The position numbers and the translations under genes were made by a program. Source: Vulcanimicrobiota bacterium (GTDB lineage Bacteria > Vulcanimicrobiota > Xenobia > Xenobiales > JADMJV01). From it: DNA of 64,000 nucleotides. How positions within the stretch are numbered: position 1 is the first letter of the stretch; each line of letters opens with the position of its first letter. The notes beneath the pieces are model-generated. The model searched no databases. It was given only the letters and a program-made list of their open reading frames with translations, and was not told the DNA's origin. The stretch lies in NCBI GenBank assembly GCA_023447635.1, contig JAEXNA010000085.1, positions 1-64,000 of the forward strand, read 5' to 3'. Positions 8,825-17,121 of this stretch are shown here, in pieces.

Positions 8825-9247
8825 GTGAGTGACGTGTCCGAAACCGAAATCGTGATTCCGCAAAAACCCAACGGAGCCGGGGGCATCTTCTTCTGGTGGC
8901 TCAAGAAGCTGTTCTGGGTAGGCGCTAGAACTTACTGCCCTCGCTGTGAGCAAGGTCTGATGTTCGAGAGCTTCTTCGGAATCCGCAAACGCTGCCCCGT
9001 CTGTAACGTCAAGCTGCAGCCCCACGCGGGCGATGATCTTGGCGTGATCGCGGTAGGCTATTTCCTGACCACCATCCCGGCCCTGATAGGTTTGCTTCTG
9101 GCGTATAAGTACACCGACTGGACTCCCTATCAGTTGCTCTTCTTTTTCTTCTTCCTAACGACAGTGATTCTGGTGGGCGGCTATCGAAATATGAAGGGGA
9201 TTTGGGTCGCCTTCAATTTTCTCCTGACCGGACTCAAGAGGCTATAA
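8825..9247 (+). CDS. DUF983-family zinc-ribbon membrane protein
   Basis: 140 residues from GTG 8825. A zinc ribbon (CPRC...CPVC, about residues 38-61) is followed by HAGDDLGV and two membrane segments (VIAVGYFLTTIPALIGLLLA and LLFFFFFLTTVILVGGY), the pattern of DUF983 proteins, whose role is unknown. These are often near cytochrome oxidase genes in proteobacteria; not so here. GTG 8834 is another possible start. The 188-bp space to the divergent gene at 8636 holds no feature I can name. Confidence 0.75.
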   Translation: MSDVSETEIVIPQKPNGAGGIFFWWLKKLFWVGARTYCPRCEQGLMFESFFGIRKRCPVCNVKLQPHAGDDLGVIAVGYFLTTIPALIGLLLAYKYTDWTPYQLLFFFFFLTTVILVGGYRNMKGIWVAFNFLLTGLKRL

Positions 9248-9301
9248 CGGGCTTCCCACAGGGCAGGGATCAGTATTTGGAGCCGGTCCCGGCCATGGGG
9301 G

Positions 9302-9329
9302 TTGCATTCCGAAGGCAGATAGCTATAAT
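9302..9329 (+). promoter_or_regulatory. Sigma70-type promoter of rpmA-obgE
   Basis: TTGCAT (9302-9307), 16-bp spacer, TATAAT (9324-9329). It gives a leader of about 65 nt before rpmA. Confidence 0.8.
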
Positions 9330-9399
9330 ATGGCACCTACGTCAAAACCGTGGCCGCGCCGTGTCTAAGGCAACAGCGCCCACTAATGGAGTTTCAACG

Positions 9400-9687
9400 A
9401 TGATTTGGATGGATTTAACCCGGTTCGCCCACAAAAAGGGAATGGGATCGACCAAGAACGGTCGCGATTCCAACGCCAAGCGCCTGGGCGTGAAGCGTTA
9501 CGGTGGTCAGGTCGTTTCCGCCGGCAGCATCCTGGTGCGCCAGCGCGGCAACAAGTTCTACCCCGGTGAGAACGTCATGGCCGGTCGCGACCACACCCTG
9601 TTCGCTACCGTCGACGGCGTGGTGAAGTTCGAGAATAAGGCTAACAAGGCCCTCATCTCGGTGGTCGCCGAGGAAGCCGAAGCTTAA
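9400..9687 (+). CDS. rpmA: Ribosomal protein bL27 with cleavable N-terminal extension
   Basis: 95 residues. After MIWMDLTRF the sequence continues AHKKGMGSTKNGRDS, the normal bL27 start, which reaches toward the peptidyl-transferase centre of the 50S subunit. The extra nine residues match the Firmicutes-type extension (M-L-x-x-x-L-Q-F-F before A) that the Prp cysteine protease removes; here the cut would fall between Phe9 and Ala10. The ATG at 9400 has GGAG at 9388-9391. The usual upstream partners rplU and prp are not in front of it. Confidence 0.95.
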   Translation: MIWMDLTRFAHKKGMGSTKNGRDSNAKRLGVKRYGGQVVSAGSILVRQRGNKFYPGENVMAGRDHTLFATVDGVVKFENKANKALISVVAEEAEA

Positions 9688-9716
9688 GCTTCCCTTCTTC
9701 AACCGTAAGCGAGAAG

Positions 9717-9748
9717 AGCACCGCGTTAGGGGTGCTTTTCTCATTTTT
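9717..9748 (+). terminator. Intrinsic terminator/attenuator between rpmA and obgE
   Basis: AGCACC-GCGTTAG-GGTGCT-type hairpin (9717-9736) followed by TTTTCTCATTTTTT. It lies inside the rpmA-obgE gap, so it probably lowers obgE expression relative to rpmA. Confidence 0.7.
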
Positions 9749-9768
9749 TGAGAATTTTCGAGGTCTCA

Positions 9769-11211
9769 GTGTTCAAGGATCAGGTCAACATATTCGTCAA
9801 AGCTGGCGACGGAGGGCGCGGAGCGCGCTCCTTCCGACGGGAAAAATACGCCCCTCAAGGCGGCCCCGACGGGGGGGATGGCGGCCACGGCGGCCACGTC
9901 ATCATGGAGGCCGACGAGAACCTGCATACGCTGCTCGAGTTCAATAAGAAGGCTCACTTTCGGGCCGAACGCGGGGGGCACGGCACCGGCTCTCGCAAGA
10001 GCGGATCGACCGCCGAGGACCTGGTGATGCGGGTGCCGGTCGGGACGCGCGTCTCCCTGCGCGACGACGGCTTGGTCATCGCCGATTTCACCCAGCATGG
10101 CGAGCGTGTGGTGATCGCCCGCGGCGGCCGAGGCGGCCGCGGCAACCAGCACTTTGCGACCTCGGAAAGGCAGGCGCCCCGCTTCTTCGAACTCGGCGAG
10201 CCGGGCGAGGAGCACTGGCTGCACCTGGATCTGCGTATGCTGGCCGAGGTCGGACTGATCGGCTTCCCCAACGCCGGGAAGTCGACGCTGCTCGGGGCTA
10301 TCAGCAAGGCTGACCCCAAGATCGGCTCTTACGCTTTTACGACGCTGAACCCGATTCTAGGTATGGTTTACCTGTCGCCGACGCGAAGTGCGGTGATCGC
10401 CGACTTGCCAGGTCTGATCGAGGGCGCCGCTTCAGGGATCGGCCTGGGTCATAAGTTCCTGCGCCACGTGGCGCGCACTCGCTTGCTCGTCCACGTGCTG
10501 GACCTGACCCAGCTCGACCCCAAAGAGCCTCTGGCCGGATACAGTATCATCCGTAAGGAGCTCAAGGAGTACGACCTTCAACTCTCGCTCAAGCCAGAGC
10601 TACTGGTGGTCAATAAGGTCGACGAAGAAGGCTGCGCCGAGGCGCTGGAAGCGCTTCGCGAAGTCTGCCGCAAAGCGTCGCGTCCGCTCTTGGAGATCTC
10701 TGCCGGTCTGGGCGTGGGGCTGGAAGAGTTCAAAGCGGCCGTGTTCGAGGAGCTGCAGAACGCCCCTCGGCCGGAAGCCGTCGAGGTGTTCCCGCTGCCG
10801 GACCGTCGCTCTCTGGAATTTACCATCCATCAGGAGGACGACGCCTTCGTCGTGCAGGGCCAGAAGGTCGAGATCCAGCTGGCCATGACCGACCTCAACG
10901 AGGACGAAGCGGTGCAGTTCTTGATGCGCCGCCTGGAAGGCTGGGGCGTTCAAGAAGGGTTGATTCGGGCTGGCGCCAAGCCGGGCGACGTCGTCCGTAT
11001 CGGTGGAGCAGAGTTCGACTTTACCCCACGCTCGGTCTATCTCGACGACGAAGACGAGCGGGCCGAGCCGGACCTGCGTCCTTCAGCGGTCAAGCGGCTG
11101 GAGGTCAAGAAAGAGCTGAAATCGATCCGCGAGCAGAGCGAGAAGCTGTCGCCCAATCGCAGCCGCAGCCGCGGCAAGAAGCGCCAGGAGCGCCCCCGCC
11201 AGTACGAGTGA
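9769..11211 (+). CDS. obgE: Obg family GTPase
   Basis: 480 residues. An N-terminal glycine-rich Obg domain (VKAGDGGRGARSF, GGDGGHGGHV) precedes a GTPase domain with G1 GFPNAGKST (165-173), DLPG and NKVD (282), and then the C-terminal OCT domain and a basic tail (SRSRGKKRQERPR). It acts in 50S ribosome assembly and stress response. GTG 9769 (encoding MFKDQVNIFVKAG) is chosen because Obg proteins begin this way and GAGG lies 5 nt upstream; a TTG at 9748 is also in frame. Confidence 0.95.
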   Translation: MFKDQVNIFVKAGDGGRGARSFRREKYAPQGGPDGGDGGHGGHVIMEADENLHTLLEFNKKAHFRAERGGHGTGSRKSGSTAEDLVMRVPVGTRVSLRDDGLVIADFTQHGERVVIARGGRGGRGNQHFATSERQAPRFFELGEPGEEHWLHLDLRMLAEVGLIGFPNAGKSTLLGAISKADPKIGSYAFTTLNPILGMVYLSPTRSAVIADLPGLIEGAASGIGLGHKFLRHVARTRLLVHVLDLTQLDPKEPLAGYSIIRKELKEYDLQLSLKPELLVVNKVDEEGCAEALEALREVCRKASRPLLEISAGLGVGLEEFKAAVFEELQNAPRPEAVEVFPLPDRRSLEFTIHQEDDAFVVQGQKVEIQLAMTDLNEDEAVQFLMRRLEGWGVQEGLIRAGAKPGDVVRIGGAEFDFTPRSVYLDDEDERAEPDLRPSAVKRLEVKKELKSIREQSEKLSPNRSRSRGKKRQERPRQYE

Positions 11212-11258
11212 GGGCGTGCCCAGTCCGGTCATGAGACTGGACCTGGATGGGAGAAAGA

Positions 11259-11294
11259 AAAGAGCCCCGGTCTCTGACGAGACCGGGGCTCTTT
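11259..11294. terminator. Bidirectional terminator between obgE and the Big-domain gene
   Basis: A perfect 16-bp stem (AAAGAGCCCCGGTCTC and its complement) with a TGAC loop, A/T runs on both sides, between convergent genes. Confidence 0.85.
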
Positions 11295-11313
11295 CGCGTC
11301 GTCGGACGAGACT

Positions 11314-13074
11314 CTAGGTGTTGCTAGAGGTCACGCGGATGTTGTTGAACAGGAAGGCAGCCGTAGGGGAAACACTTTCCATGCCCGGACGGATCTGGAA
11401 GAGCAGGCGGTCGACGAGGGTCGGCGAGGCCAGTACCGGAGTGTTCCTGAAGTAGTCTTCCCAGCCGGTGCCGGTGTGAACAGTAGCTCCATCAACGTAA
11501 ATGGTCAGCTCGTCGTTGGCCTCGATGTCTCCAGGTCCATCTACGGCTTTCCAGACAATGCGTATGTTGTGCGGTGTGGTGCGGCTCAAATTGCTGGCGA
11601 TGGTTTCTCCATCAGTGAACGCTCCGGTGTTAGGGCCGGTTCGTTCGTAGTTGAACAGCACGACATCAGTTCCGGTCACGTTGTCGACCAGGCGGATCAC
11701 GCTCTGGCGGCCTTCGTCGTCGTCGCTAGGACCGATGTTGATCCGCAGCCCCTCCTGATAGGCTTCGCTAGAGGTGGTGAAATCGAAGGAGGCGTCGAAA
11801 GTGTTGTTCCGCGTCACGTTAAGGGGGGCGGCACCGGTCTCTCCAACAGGAACGGCCAGCGGCGGGGTCTGAAGAGCGGCGTTGAAGGCGTTCTCCGTGG
11901 CGCCGCCTTCAACTCGCAGAGCCCGGGTGCCGAAGTCGGCAAAAGCGGCTCCCGTGCGGTTGACGTTAGCGATGACAGCGGTCATGCCGCCATCGTTAGA
12001 GTAGCCGGTTTGTCCGTCGATCTCGCCGGTGTTGAAGGTGTCGAAGTTGCTGTCGCTTCCCGCGATTACGGTCACGGTCGAAGTGGCGTTCAGGGTCGCG
12101 CCGCCAGCGGCGTTGTCGCCCGTGTAGGTCACGGTGATGGTGGCGTTGCCGATACCGGTGCTCTGGACTACCAGGGTACCGCCGGTCTCGTTGACGGTGG
12201 CTACGGCGGGGTCGCTGCTCACGGCTTCGAAGTCGGCAGCCGTCAGGGTCGCCGTCTGGTTGTTCGCGTCGATTCCGTTCACCGTCAGGGTGGCGGTCTC
12301 GTTGACTAACAGCGTGCTGCTGGCGGGCTGGACTTGCAGACCGGTGTAGGCGCCCACGGGAGGGTTGCCTACGCTGACGGCGACAGTGTCGACGATAGCG
12401 GTGTCGCCCAGGGTCACGGTCACGGTGACGGTGGCGTTGCCTTGGGCTTCGCCGCGCACCTGGCCAGAGGCGCTGACGCTGGCGATGCCGGCGGGTTCGA
12501 CCTCGTAGCTGACGGTTCCGTCGGCGGTGGTGTTGCTGCCGGCCAGGTTAACGGTCGCTCCGTTGCTGAAGCTTGCCAGAACCGCCAGGTTGGCGGTCTG
12601 GTTCAGGGCCAACTGCAGGCTGGCGGGGGTTACGTTCAGCTCTTCGAAGGTGACCGCTTCGGCGACGGCGCCGGTGAAGTCGACCACAGTGTTCTGCAGG
12701 ACGGTCACGGGGCTGGCGACGGTTACGACCGTCAGCGGAACGCCGTTCGCGCCCAGGAAGGTCAGGACGCTCGAGCGCACCGAGGCGGGTACGTTGGTGA
12801 GGGTGATGCTATCCGCGTAGGTGCGGGTCTCGTCGACCACCTGGTCGCCACTTCCGGCATCGCCGGTGAACAGTTCGAAGCGGATCGCTTCGGTGCCGGC
12901 GGGAACGCCGTAGGCTGCCTGGGCCAGAGGTTGGGTGAAGTTGTAGGTCAGAGAGCCCGTGTTGGGGGTCGGCGCGGTGCCGGTGTAGACATACTCTTCT
13001 CTGCTGTCTCCGCAGCCCACGATCAGGAGGGCGGCGGCCAACAGAAATAGGAGTCTTCGTGTATAGTTTAACAA
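11314..13074 (-). CDS. Secreted lipoprotein with bacterial Ig-like (Big_2) domains
   Basis: 586 residues starting at TTG 13074 with AAGG 8 nt upstream. The signal ends LLIVGC, a lipobox, so the protein is lipid-anchored on the outside. Big_2-type repeats follow: LNVTPASLQLALNQTANL ... SGQVRGEAQGNATVTVTV and LQVQPASSTLLVNETATL ... VQSTGIGNATITVTY. The C-terminal 230 residues form a beta-rich region with no family I recognise (it could be a jelly-roll/lectin domain). It is Asn/Thr-rich and poor in Lys and Cys, typical of surface proteins. Likely a cell-surface adhesin or structural protein; its ligand is unknown. Confidence 0.85.
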   Translation of the reverse strand: MLNYTRRLLFLLAAALLIVGCGDSREEYVYTGTAPTPNTGSLTYNFTQPLAQAAYGVPAGTEAIRFELFTGDAGSGDQVVDETRTYADSITLTNVPASVRSSVLTFLGANGVPLTVVTVASPVTVLQNTVVDFTGAVAEAVTFEELNVTPASLQLALNQTANLAVLASFSNGATVNLAGSNTTADGTVSYEVEPAGIASVSASGQVRGEAQGNATVTVTVTLGDTAIVDTVAVSVGNPPVGAYTGLQVQPASSTLLVNETATLTVNGIDANNQTATLTAADFEAVSSDPAVATVNETGGTLVVQSTGIGNATITVTYTGDNAAGGATLNATSTVTVIAGSDSNFDTFNTGEIDGQTGYSNDGGMTAVIANVNRTGAAFADFGTRALRVEGGATENAFNAALQTPPLAVPVGETGAAPLNVTRNNTFDASFDFTTSSEAYQEGLRINIGPSDDDEGRQSVIRLVDNVTGTDVVLFNYERTGPNTGAFTDGETIASNLSRTTPHNIRIVWKAVDGPGDIEANDELTIYVDGATVHTGTGWEDYFRNTPVLASPTLVDRLLFQIRPGMESVSPTAAFLFNNIRVTSSNT

Positions 13075-13263
13075 TTGATATCCCTTGTATTGATTCTTCT
13101 GCTCTCAGAAGAGACAGAGGGCATGACCTTCTTCTACTCCTGTGGAGGTCCTGTGCAGGAGTACGAATCAACGACAATTGGAGGCCCTGGGATGGGGCGG
13201 GGGGAGACCAGGGGTGTTATCCCGGTATGGGGTCGCGTTGCGGAGAAGCGGGTGACGACTCCG

Positions 13264-13956
13264 TTAGGTGGGAGCGACCTTGGCTGGGCGCTTACGGATC
13301 TCGAGATTCCTTTTGTCTTCAAGTCCGCGCTGTTTTTTGCTCGAGGCCCAGGAGCAGATGGGGCAGTCTTCGAGTTTGTGGTAAAGCGCGGGGCAGTACT
13401 GGCGGCCAAAATAGATGATCTGCAAGTGCAGCTTGGCCCAGGTTTCTCGAGGGAACACGGCCTTGAGGTCTTTTTCCGTCTGAACAACGTTTTTGCCGTT
13501 GGACAGCCCCCAGCGCTCGGCGAGCCGGTGGATATGGGTGTCGACCGGAAAAGCGGGAAATCCGAAGGCCTGGGCCATGACGACCGAGGCCGTCTTGTGG
13601 CCCACGCCGGGAAGGCTCTCCAGCTCCTCGAGGGTGCGCGGCGTCTCGCCTCCGTACTGCTCGACCAGGATCGTCGATAACTTCGAGATGTTGGCTGCTT
13701 TGGTAGGAGCCAGGCCGATCTGTCGGATCAGTTCGCGAATCTCTTCCACCGGAAGGGCGCTCATCGCCCCGGGCGTAGCCGCACGGGCGAACAACGCCGG
13801 AGTGACCTCGTTGACCTTCTTGTCGGTCGTCTGGGCGCTGAGCAAGACGGCGAGCAGCAGGGTGTAAGGGTCGGTGTGGTCCAGCGGAATCGGGGGATGC
13901 GGGAACAGCTCCTCGAGTTGTTCGAGGATCCGCTGAGCTTTCTCTTTGCGTGTCAC
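13264..13956 (-). CDS. nth: Endonuclease III (DNA glycosylase/AP lyase)
   Basis: 230 residues. The helix-hairpin-helix LPGVGHKTASVV carries the catalytic Lys, and VDTHIHRLAERWGL carries the catalytic Asp. It removes oxidised pyrimidines in base-excision repair. The C-terminal cluster differs from E. coli Nth (C-x6-C-x2-C-x5-C): only C-x9-C-x2-C is seen in YCPALYHKLEDCPICSW, with no fourth Cys. I recall similar CPALxH...CPIC ends in other phyla, so this may be a family variant with a weaker or absent 4Fe-4S cluster. It starts 3 bp after ispH ends, in one operon. Confidence 0.9.
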   Translation of the reverse strand: MTRKEKAQRILEQLEELFPHPPIPLDHTDPYTLLLAVLLSAQTTDKKVNEVTPALFARAATPGAMSALPVEEIRELIRQIGLAPTKAANISKLSTILVEQYGGETPRTLEELESLPGVGHKTASVVMAQAFGFPAFPVDTHIHRLAERWGLSNGKNVVQTEKDLKAVFPRETWAKLHLQIIYFGRQYCPALYHKLEDCPICSWASSKKQRGLEDKRNLEIRKRPAKVAPT

Positions 13957-13959
13957 GGG

Positions 13960-14910
13960 TTAGCTGGAGGGGGTCAGCTCTTTCCGCATGGCGGAAAGCT
14001 CTTTAGGAAGGGTGAACTGCACGTCTTCCTCGATCACGTCGAGGTCGCAGAACTCGATGCTAAAGTTCTTTTCCAGCCAGCGGACGACATCTTGGACGAG
14101 GTGTTCGGGGGCGCTGGCGCCAGCGGTGATGCCCAGGCGCTTGATACCTTCGAACATCTCGACCCTCAACTGGCCGCTGTCGTTGATCAGGTGCGAGCGG
14201 CAGCCGCGGCTCTGAGCGACCTCGACGAGGCGGTTCGAGTTCGAGGAGGTCGGCGAACCGATCACCAGGATCATCTCGCACTTGTCGGTCATCTCTTTGA
14301 CCGCAGCCTGGCGGTTGGTGGTGGCGTAGCAGATGTCGTCCTTAGGGGGCGACTCGATGCCGGGGAAGCGAGCGCGCAGGGCGTCGATCACCGCCTGGGT
14401 GTCATCGATGGAAAGAGTGGTCTGAGTCAGGTAGACGATCTTGGCGTCGTCGGGGAACTCGAGTTTCGCGACGTCCTCCGGAGCCTCGACCAGAACCATG
14501 GCTTGAGGAGCCTCTCCCATAGTGCCTTCCACTTCCACGTGGTTCCGGTGACCGATCAAGACAATCTGATAACCCTTCTTTGCATACCGGATCGCTTCCA
14601 GGTGCACTTTGGTCACCAGGGGACAGGTCGCGTCGATCACCTTGAGGTTGCGTCCCGCGGCCTGAGTACGGATCGACGGCGAGACGCCGTGGGCGGAGAA
14701 GATGGTGACCGCGCCTTCAGGGATCTCGGTCACGTCGTCGAGGAAGATGGCGCCTTTGCCGCGCAGATCGTTGACGACGTGATCGTTGTGCACGATCTCG
14801 TGGCGGACGTAGACCGGCGGTCCGTAGATGTCCAGGGCGATCTCTACTACATCGATGGCGCGATCCACGCCAGCGCAGAACCCGCGCGGTTTAGCCAGAA
14901 AAACTTTCAT
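13960..14910 (-). CDS. ispH: 4-hydroxy-3-methylbut-2-enyl diphosphate reductase
   Basis: 316 residues. The three cluster cysteines are Cys12 (RGFCAGV), Cys96 (DATCPLV) and Cys194 (DDICYATTNRQ), and the SPTSSNSNRL motif is present. It is the last step of the MEP pathway, giving IPP and DMAPP. The frame stays open far upstream, but GGAG lies 6 nt before the ATG at 14910 and the family starts there; the earlier part is non-coding read-through opposite the gene at 15112. Organisms with ispH make isoprenoids by the MEP route. Confidence 0.95.
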   Translation of the reverse strand: MKVFLAKPRGFCAGVDRAIDVVEIALDIYGPPVYVRHEIVHNDHVVNDLRGKGAIFLDDVTEIPEGAVTIFSAHGVSPSIRTQAAGRNLKVIDATCPLVTKVHLEAIRYAKKGYQIVLIGHRNHVEVEGTMGEAPQAMVLVEAPEDVAKLEFPDDAKIVYLTQTTLSIDDTQAVIDALRARFPGIESPPKDDICYATTNRQAAVKEMTDKCEMILVIGSPTSSNSNRLVEVAQSRGCRSHLINDSGQLRVEMFEGIKRLGITAGASAPEHLVQDVVRWLEKNFSIEFCDLDVIEEDVQFTLPKELSAMRKELTPSS

Positions 14911-15111
14911 CATCTTCTCCATTCGAAATCGGCGGCCTTTCGCTGCCGGGCTTGCGCCGTTCCCCCGTTTGGCTGGGGTTTGCGACCCCAGGCCTGGAGC
15001 ACTTCCCCAGCTAGGGGCAGCGCCAAACGCCAGAGGCCACTTTACTTTGCCGTTCTCGGGGAATCCTCTGCCTGGGGCCAGGAACCCCGGACGGGTGAGG
15101 GAAGTTAAACC

Positions 15112-15882
15112 GTGGCCATGAAACGAAAGTTGCTCCTCCTCGCCTTGCTCTGGACCCTGCCGGTGGGCGCCCTGCCGTTGACTCCGACCGTCTATCTCAA
15201 CGAGAAAGTTCGTCTGTGCGAACTGGCGATCGGTCAACGGGCGACCTTGCGTTTCGACTTGCGTCCGATCGGGGGCGAGCATCTGAAGGTTCGTCTCTAT
15301 CGCCACGATCAGATGACGAACGACGAGCCGGTAAGAGAGTGGCTGCTCGATCGAGCGGCTGGGGAAGAGCGGCTTTCGTTTAAAGATCTTCCTCGCAACG
15401 TCTACACGCTGACCGCTTTCGCTTGCGATGCGGAAGGTCAACCCCTGGCCCAGTCGGCCCCTTACATTCACGTGCAGTATGGCGGCTGGCGAGCCTGGGA
15501 GAAGTTTCAGCCGCTGGTCGAAGAGGTGAAGGAGGCGCCCGAGGCGTTCTCTGACCTGGACGTGGCAACCCGCATGAACAACCGCGATGTGCAGATCGCC
15601 ATCGATCCTCCCGCCATCGTGGTGCGGCCGGGGGGCGAGGTGCAGCTGCGGGCCGGTTTCCGGGGGATGGAGCCAGAGCGGCTGCGCTGGTCCGTGGTGG
15701 GAGAGGGGAAACTCACGGCCATCGATGGCTACCACTACGTCTACACCGCCCCCACCGGTCAGGTCGGGAGCAAGTTGATTCGGGTCGAGATTCAGAGCGA
15801 AGCGCATCCCGACATCGTGGGCGGATCGATGATCCTGGTGACCGATGCCGATCCCGAAAGTCTGAACGGCTCCGGGGAGTAG
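15112..15882 (+). CDS. Secreted protein of unknown function
   Basis: 256 residues from GTG 15112 (GAGGG about 10 nt upstream); ATG 15118 is also possible. A Sec signal (KRKLLLLALLWTLPVGALP) is followed by two beta-rich regions, about 35-120 and 150-245, that look Ig-like (IVVRPGGEVQLRAGF, YHYVYTAP). No catalytic motif is visible. It faces the HExxH gene, whose stop is 7 bp away. Confidence 0.75.
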   Translation: MAMKRKLLLLALLWTLPVGALPLTPTVYLNEKVRLCELAIGQRATLRFDLRPIGGEHLKVRLYRHDQMTNDEPVREWLLDRAAGEERLSFKDLPRNVYTLTAFACDAEGQPLAQSAPYIHVQYGGWRAWEKFQPLVEEVKEAPEAFSDLDVATRMNNRDVQIAIDPPAIVVRPGGEVQLRAGFRGMEPERLRWSVVGEGKLTAIDGYHYVYTAPTGQVGSKLIRVEIQSEAHPDIVGGSMILVTDADPESLNGSGE

Positions 15883-15889
15883 TGCCCCT

Positions 15890-17020
15890 TTAGTTCGCTT
15901 CGGCGGGCGGTGTAACGCCCGGTCGGTCGTCTCGAACTCCGAAGTAGAAGGGACGGAATCCGACGACCTTATCGCCGTCGTAAAAGCGGGCGATCACTTT
16001 TTCGGCGTTGGCCTCGGGCGCGCCGCTGACCAGAAACGCGTTGTTTCCGGTCGGTTCGAACGTGTAGGAGCGTGATGGGTATCCGCTCTTGTCCAGCCAG
16101 ACCACTCGAAAGTCGGGATGCTCCTTTTGCAGGCTCTCGTTCGGCTCGAAAGCGATGGCCAGCGGCTTCTCAGGGGCAAGCCAGTAGCGTCCTTTGGGAG
16201 AATGAGGGTAAGCGCTGACCGTTTCATTCACCGCCAGCGACCCGTCGCGCTGTAGCGCCTCTTTCATCGCGGGCGAAGACGCCTCTAAGCCCGTCAGGCT
16301 AAAATCGCCAGCTTCCAGGAACGAGCGGATTTCTCTATTTTCGACCTCCTGCGACAGCAGCAGCGAAGTCAGCGCGTTACCCTGAGCATGAGAGCCCGAT
16401 GAAAGGCTGATGCGCAGGTCCGTGTGATAGTGACGCACAGCGTCCTTCTCGGTGTAGTAGCCTTCGCCAAACTGAGCGTCGGGATTCAAGCGGTGGGCAA
16501 ACAGGTCGGCCAGCCCTTCGTGCAGCCGGACGGTGGGTAGCTCTTCGGGCGAAGGTAGGTCGGGATACGCCTTGATCAGCAGGGCGTGAAAGATCTCGTG
16601 GTTGATGACGTCGTCCGAATCGAGGCCGGCATTCTTTACAGAGTCGAGATAGGGCAGGCAGATAGCGTCATTGACGAAATTGTAGCCGGTTCGCAGCGCA
16701 TCGGTGGCTTTGCCGACCTCGAATCGCAGTTCCGAAGCTACCGGGCCGAAGTTCTCCCGGAAATAGAGCATGGCGTCGTGGGCTACCGAGCGCAACCGCG
16801 CGAGGTCCCGCGGCGCGACTTCGGGCGAAGCTGCGATCACGATGGCGGGTAGCGCTTCTGTTTCCTCGGAAGGGCCGTCCGAAACGGCTGCGGCAGTGGC
16901 CTGAAAGCTCTCGTGGGGGGAGGGAAGGGCGGGCTCGTCTGCGAGAGGGGATGGCGAGCCAGCCGCCTTGGCGCGCTGGGGCGTCGGCGGAACGGAGCGG
17001 CTTTGCGAGGGGATGTTCAA
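15890..17020 (-). CDS. Putative HExxH zinc metallopeptidase, unrecognised family
   Basis: 376 residues. INHEIFHALL gives HExxH (His141, Glu142, His145), and 23 residues later RLHEGLADLFAHRL gives a possible third ligand (Glu168), the arrangement of gluzincin peptidases. The first 60 residues are Pro/Ser/Ala-rich and look disordered, with no Sec signal. The last 100 residues are beta-rich. The substrate is unknown. Its N-terminus resembles those of the LAS peptidase and of the subtilase at 48927 in this window. Confidence 0.7.
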   Translation of the reverse strand: MNIPSQSRSVPPTPQRAKAAGSPSPLADEPALPSPHESFQATAAAVSDGPSEETEALPAIVIAASPEVAPRDLARLRSVAHDAMLYFRENFGPVASELRFEVGKATDALRTGYNFVNDAICLPYLDSVKNAGLDSDDVINHEIFHALLIKAYPDLPSPEELPTVRLHEGLADLFAHRLNPDAQFGEGYYTEKDAVRHYHTDLRISLSSGSHAQGNALTSLLLSQEVENREIRSFLEAGDFSLTGLEASSPAMKEALQRDGSLAVNETVSAYPHSPKGRYWLAPEKPLAIAFEPNESLQKEHPDFRVVWLDKSGYPSRSYTFEPTGNNAFLVSGAPEANAEKVIARFYDGDKVVGFRPFYFGVRDDRPGVTPPAEAN

Positions 17021-17121
17021 GCTAGAGAAGGTTCGTCTCCCTCATCCGTTTTCCTGTGGGCTGACGTCTCTGGAGCGATGTTGGGAATGGATTCGCGCGG
17101 AGACGACGAACGGGCGCCAAC

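Noticed and set aside
12334..13050. Long plus-strand frame of 238 codons rich in Gly/Ala/Asp opposite the Big-domain gene
   Set aside because: It is the mirror frame of a repetitive Thr/Val/Asn-rich coding strand; no motif, no start signal.
14911..15807. Open reading frame continuing upstream of ispH, which would give a 615-residue fusion
   Set aside because: The extra part has no family resemblance, overlaps the real gene at 15112 on the other strand, and a good GGAG precedes the standard IspH start at 14910.
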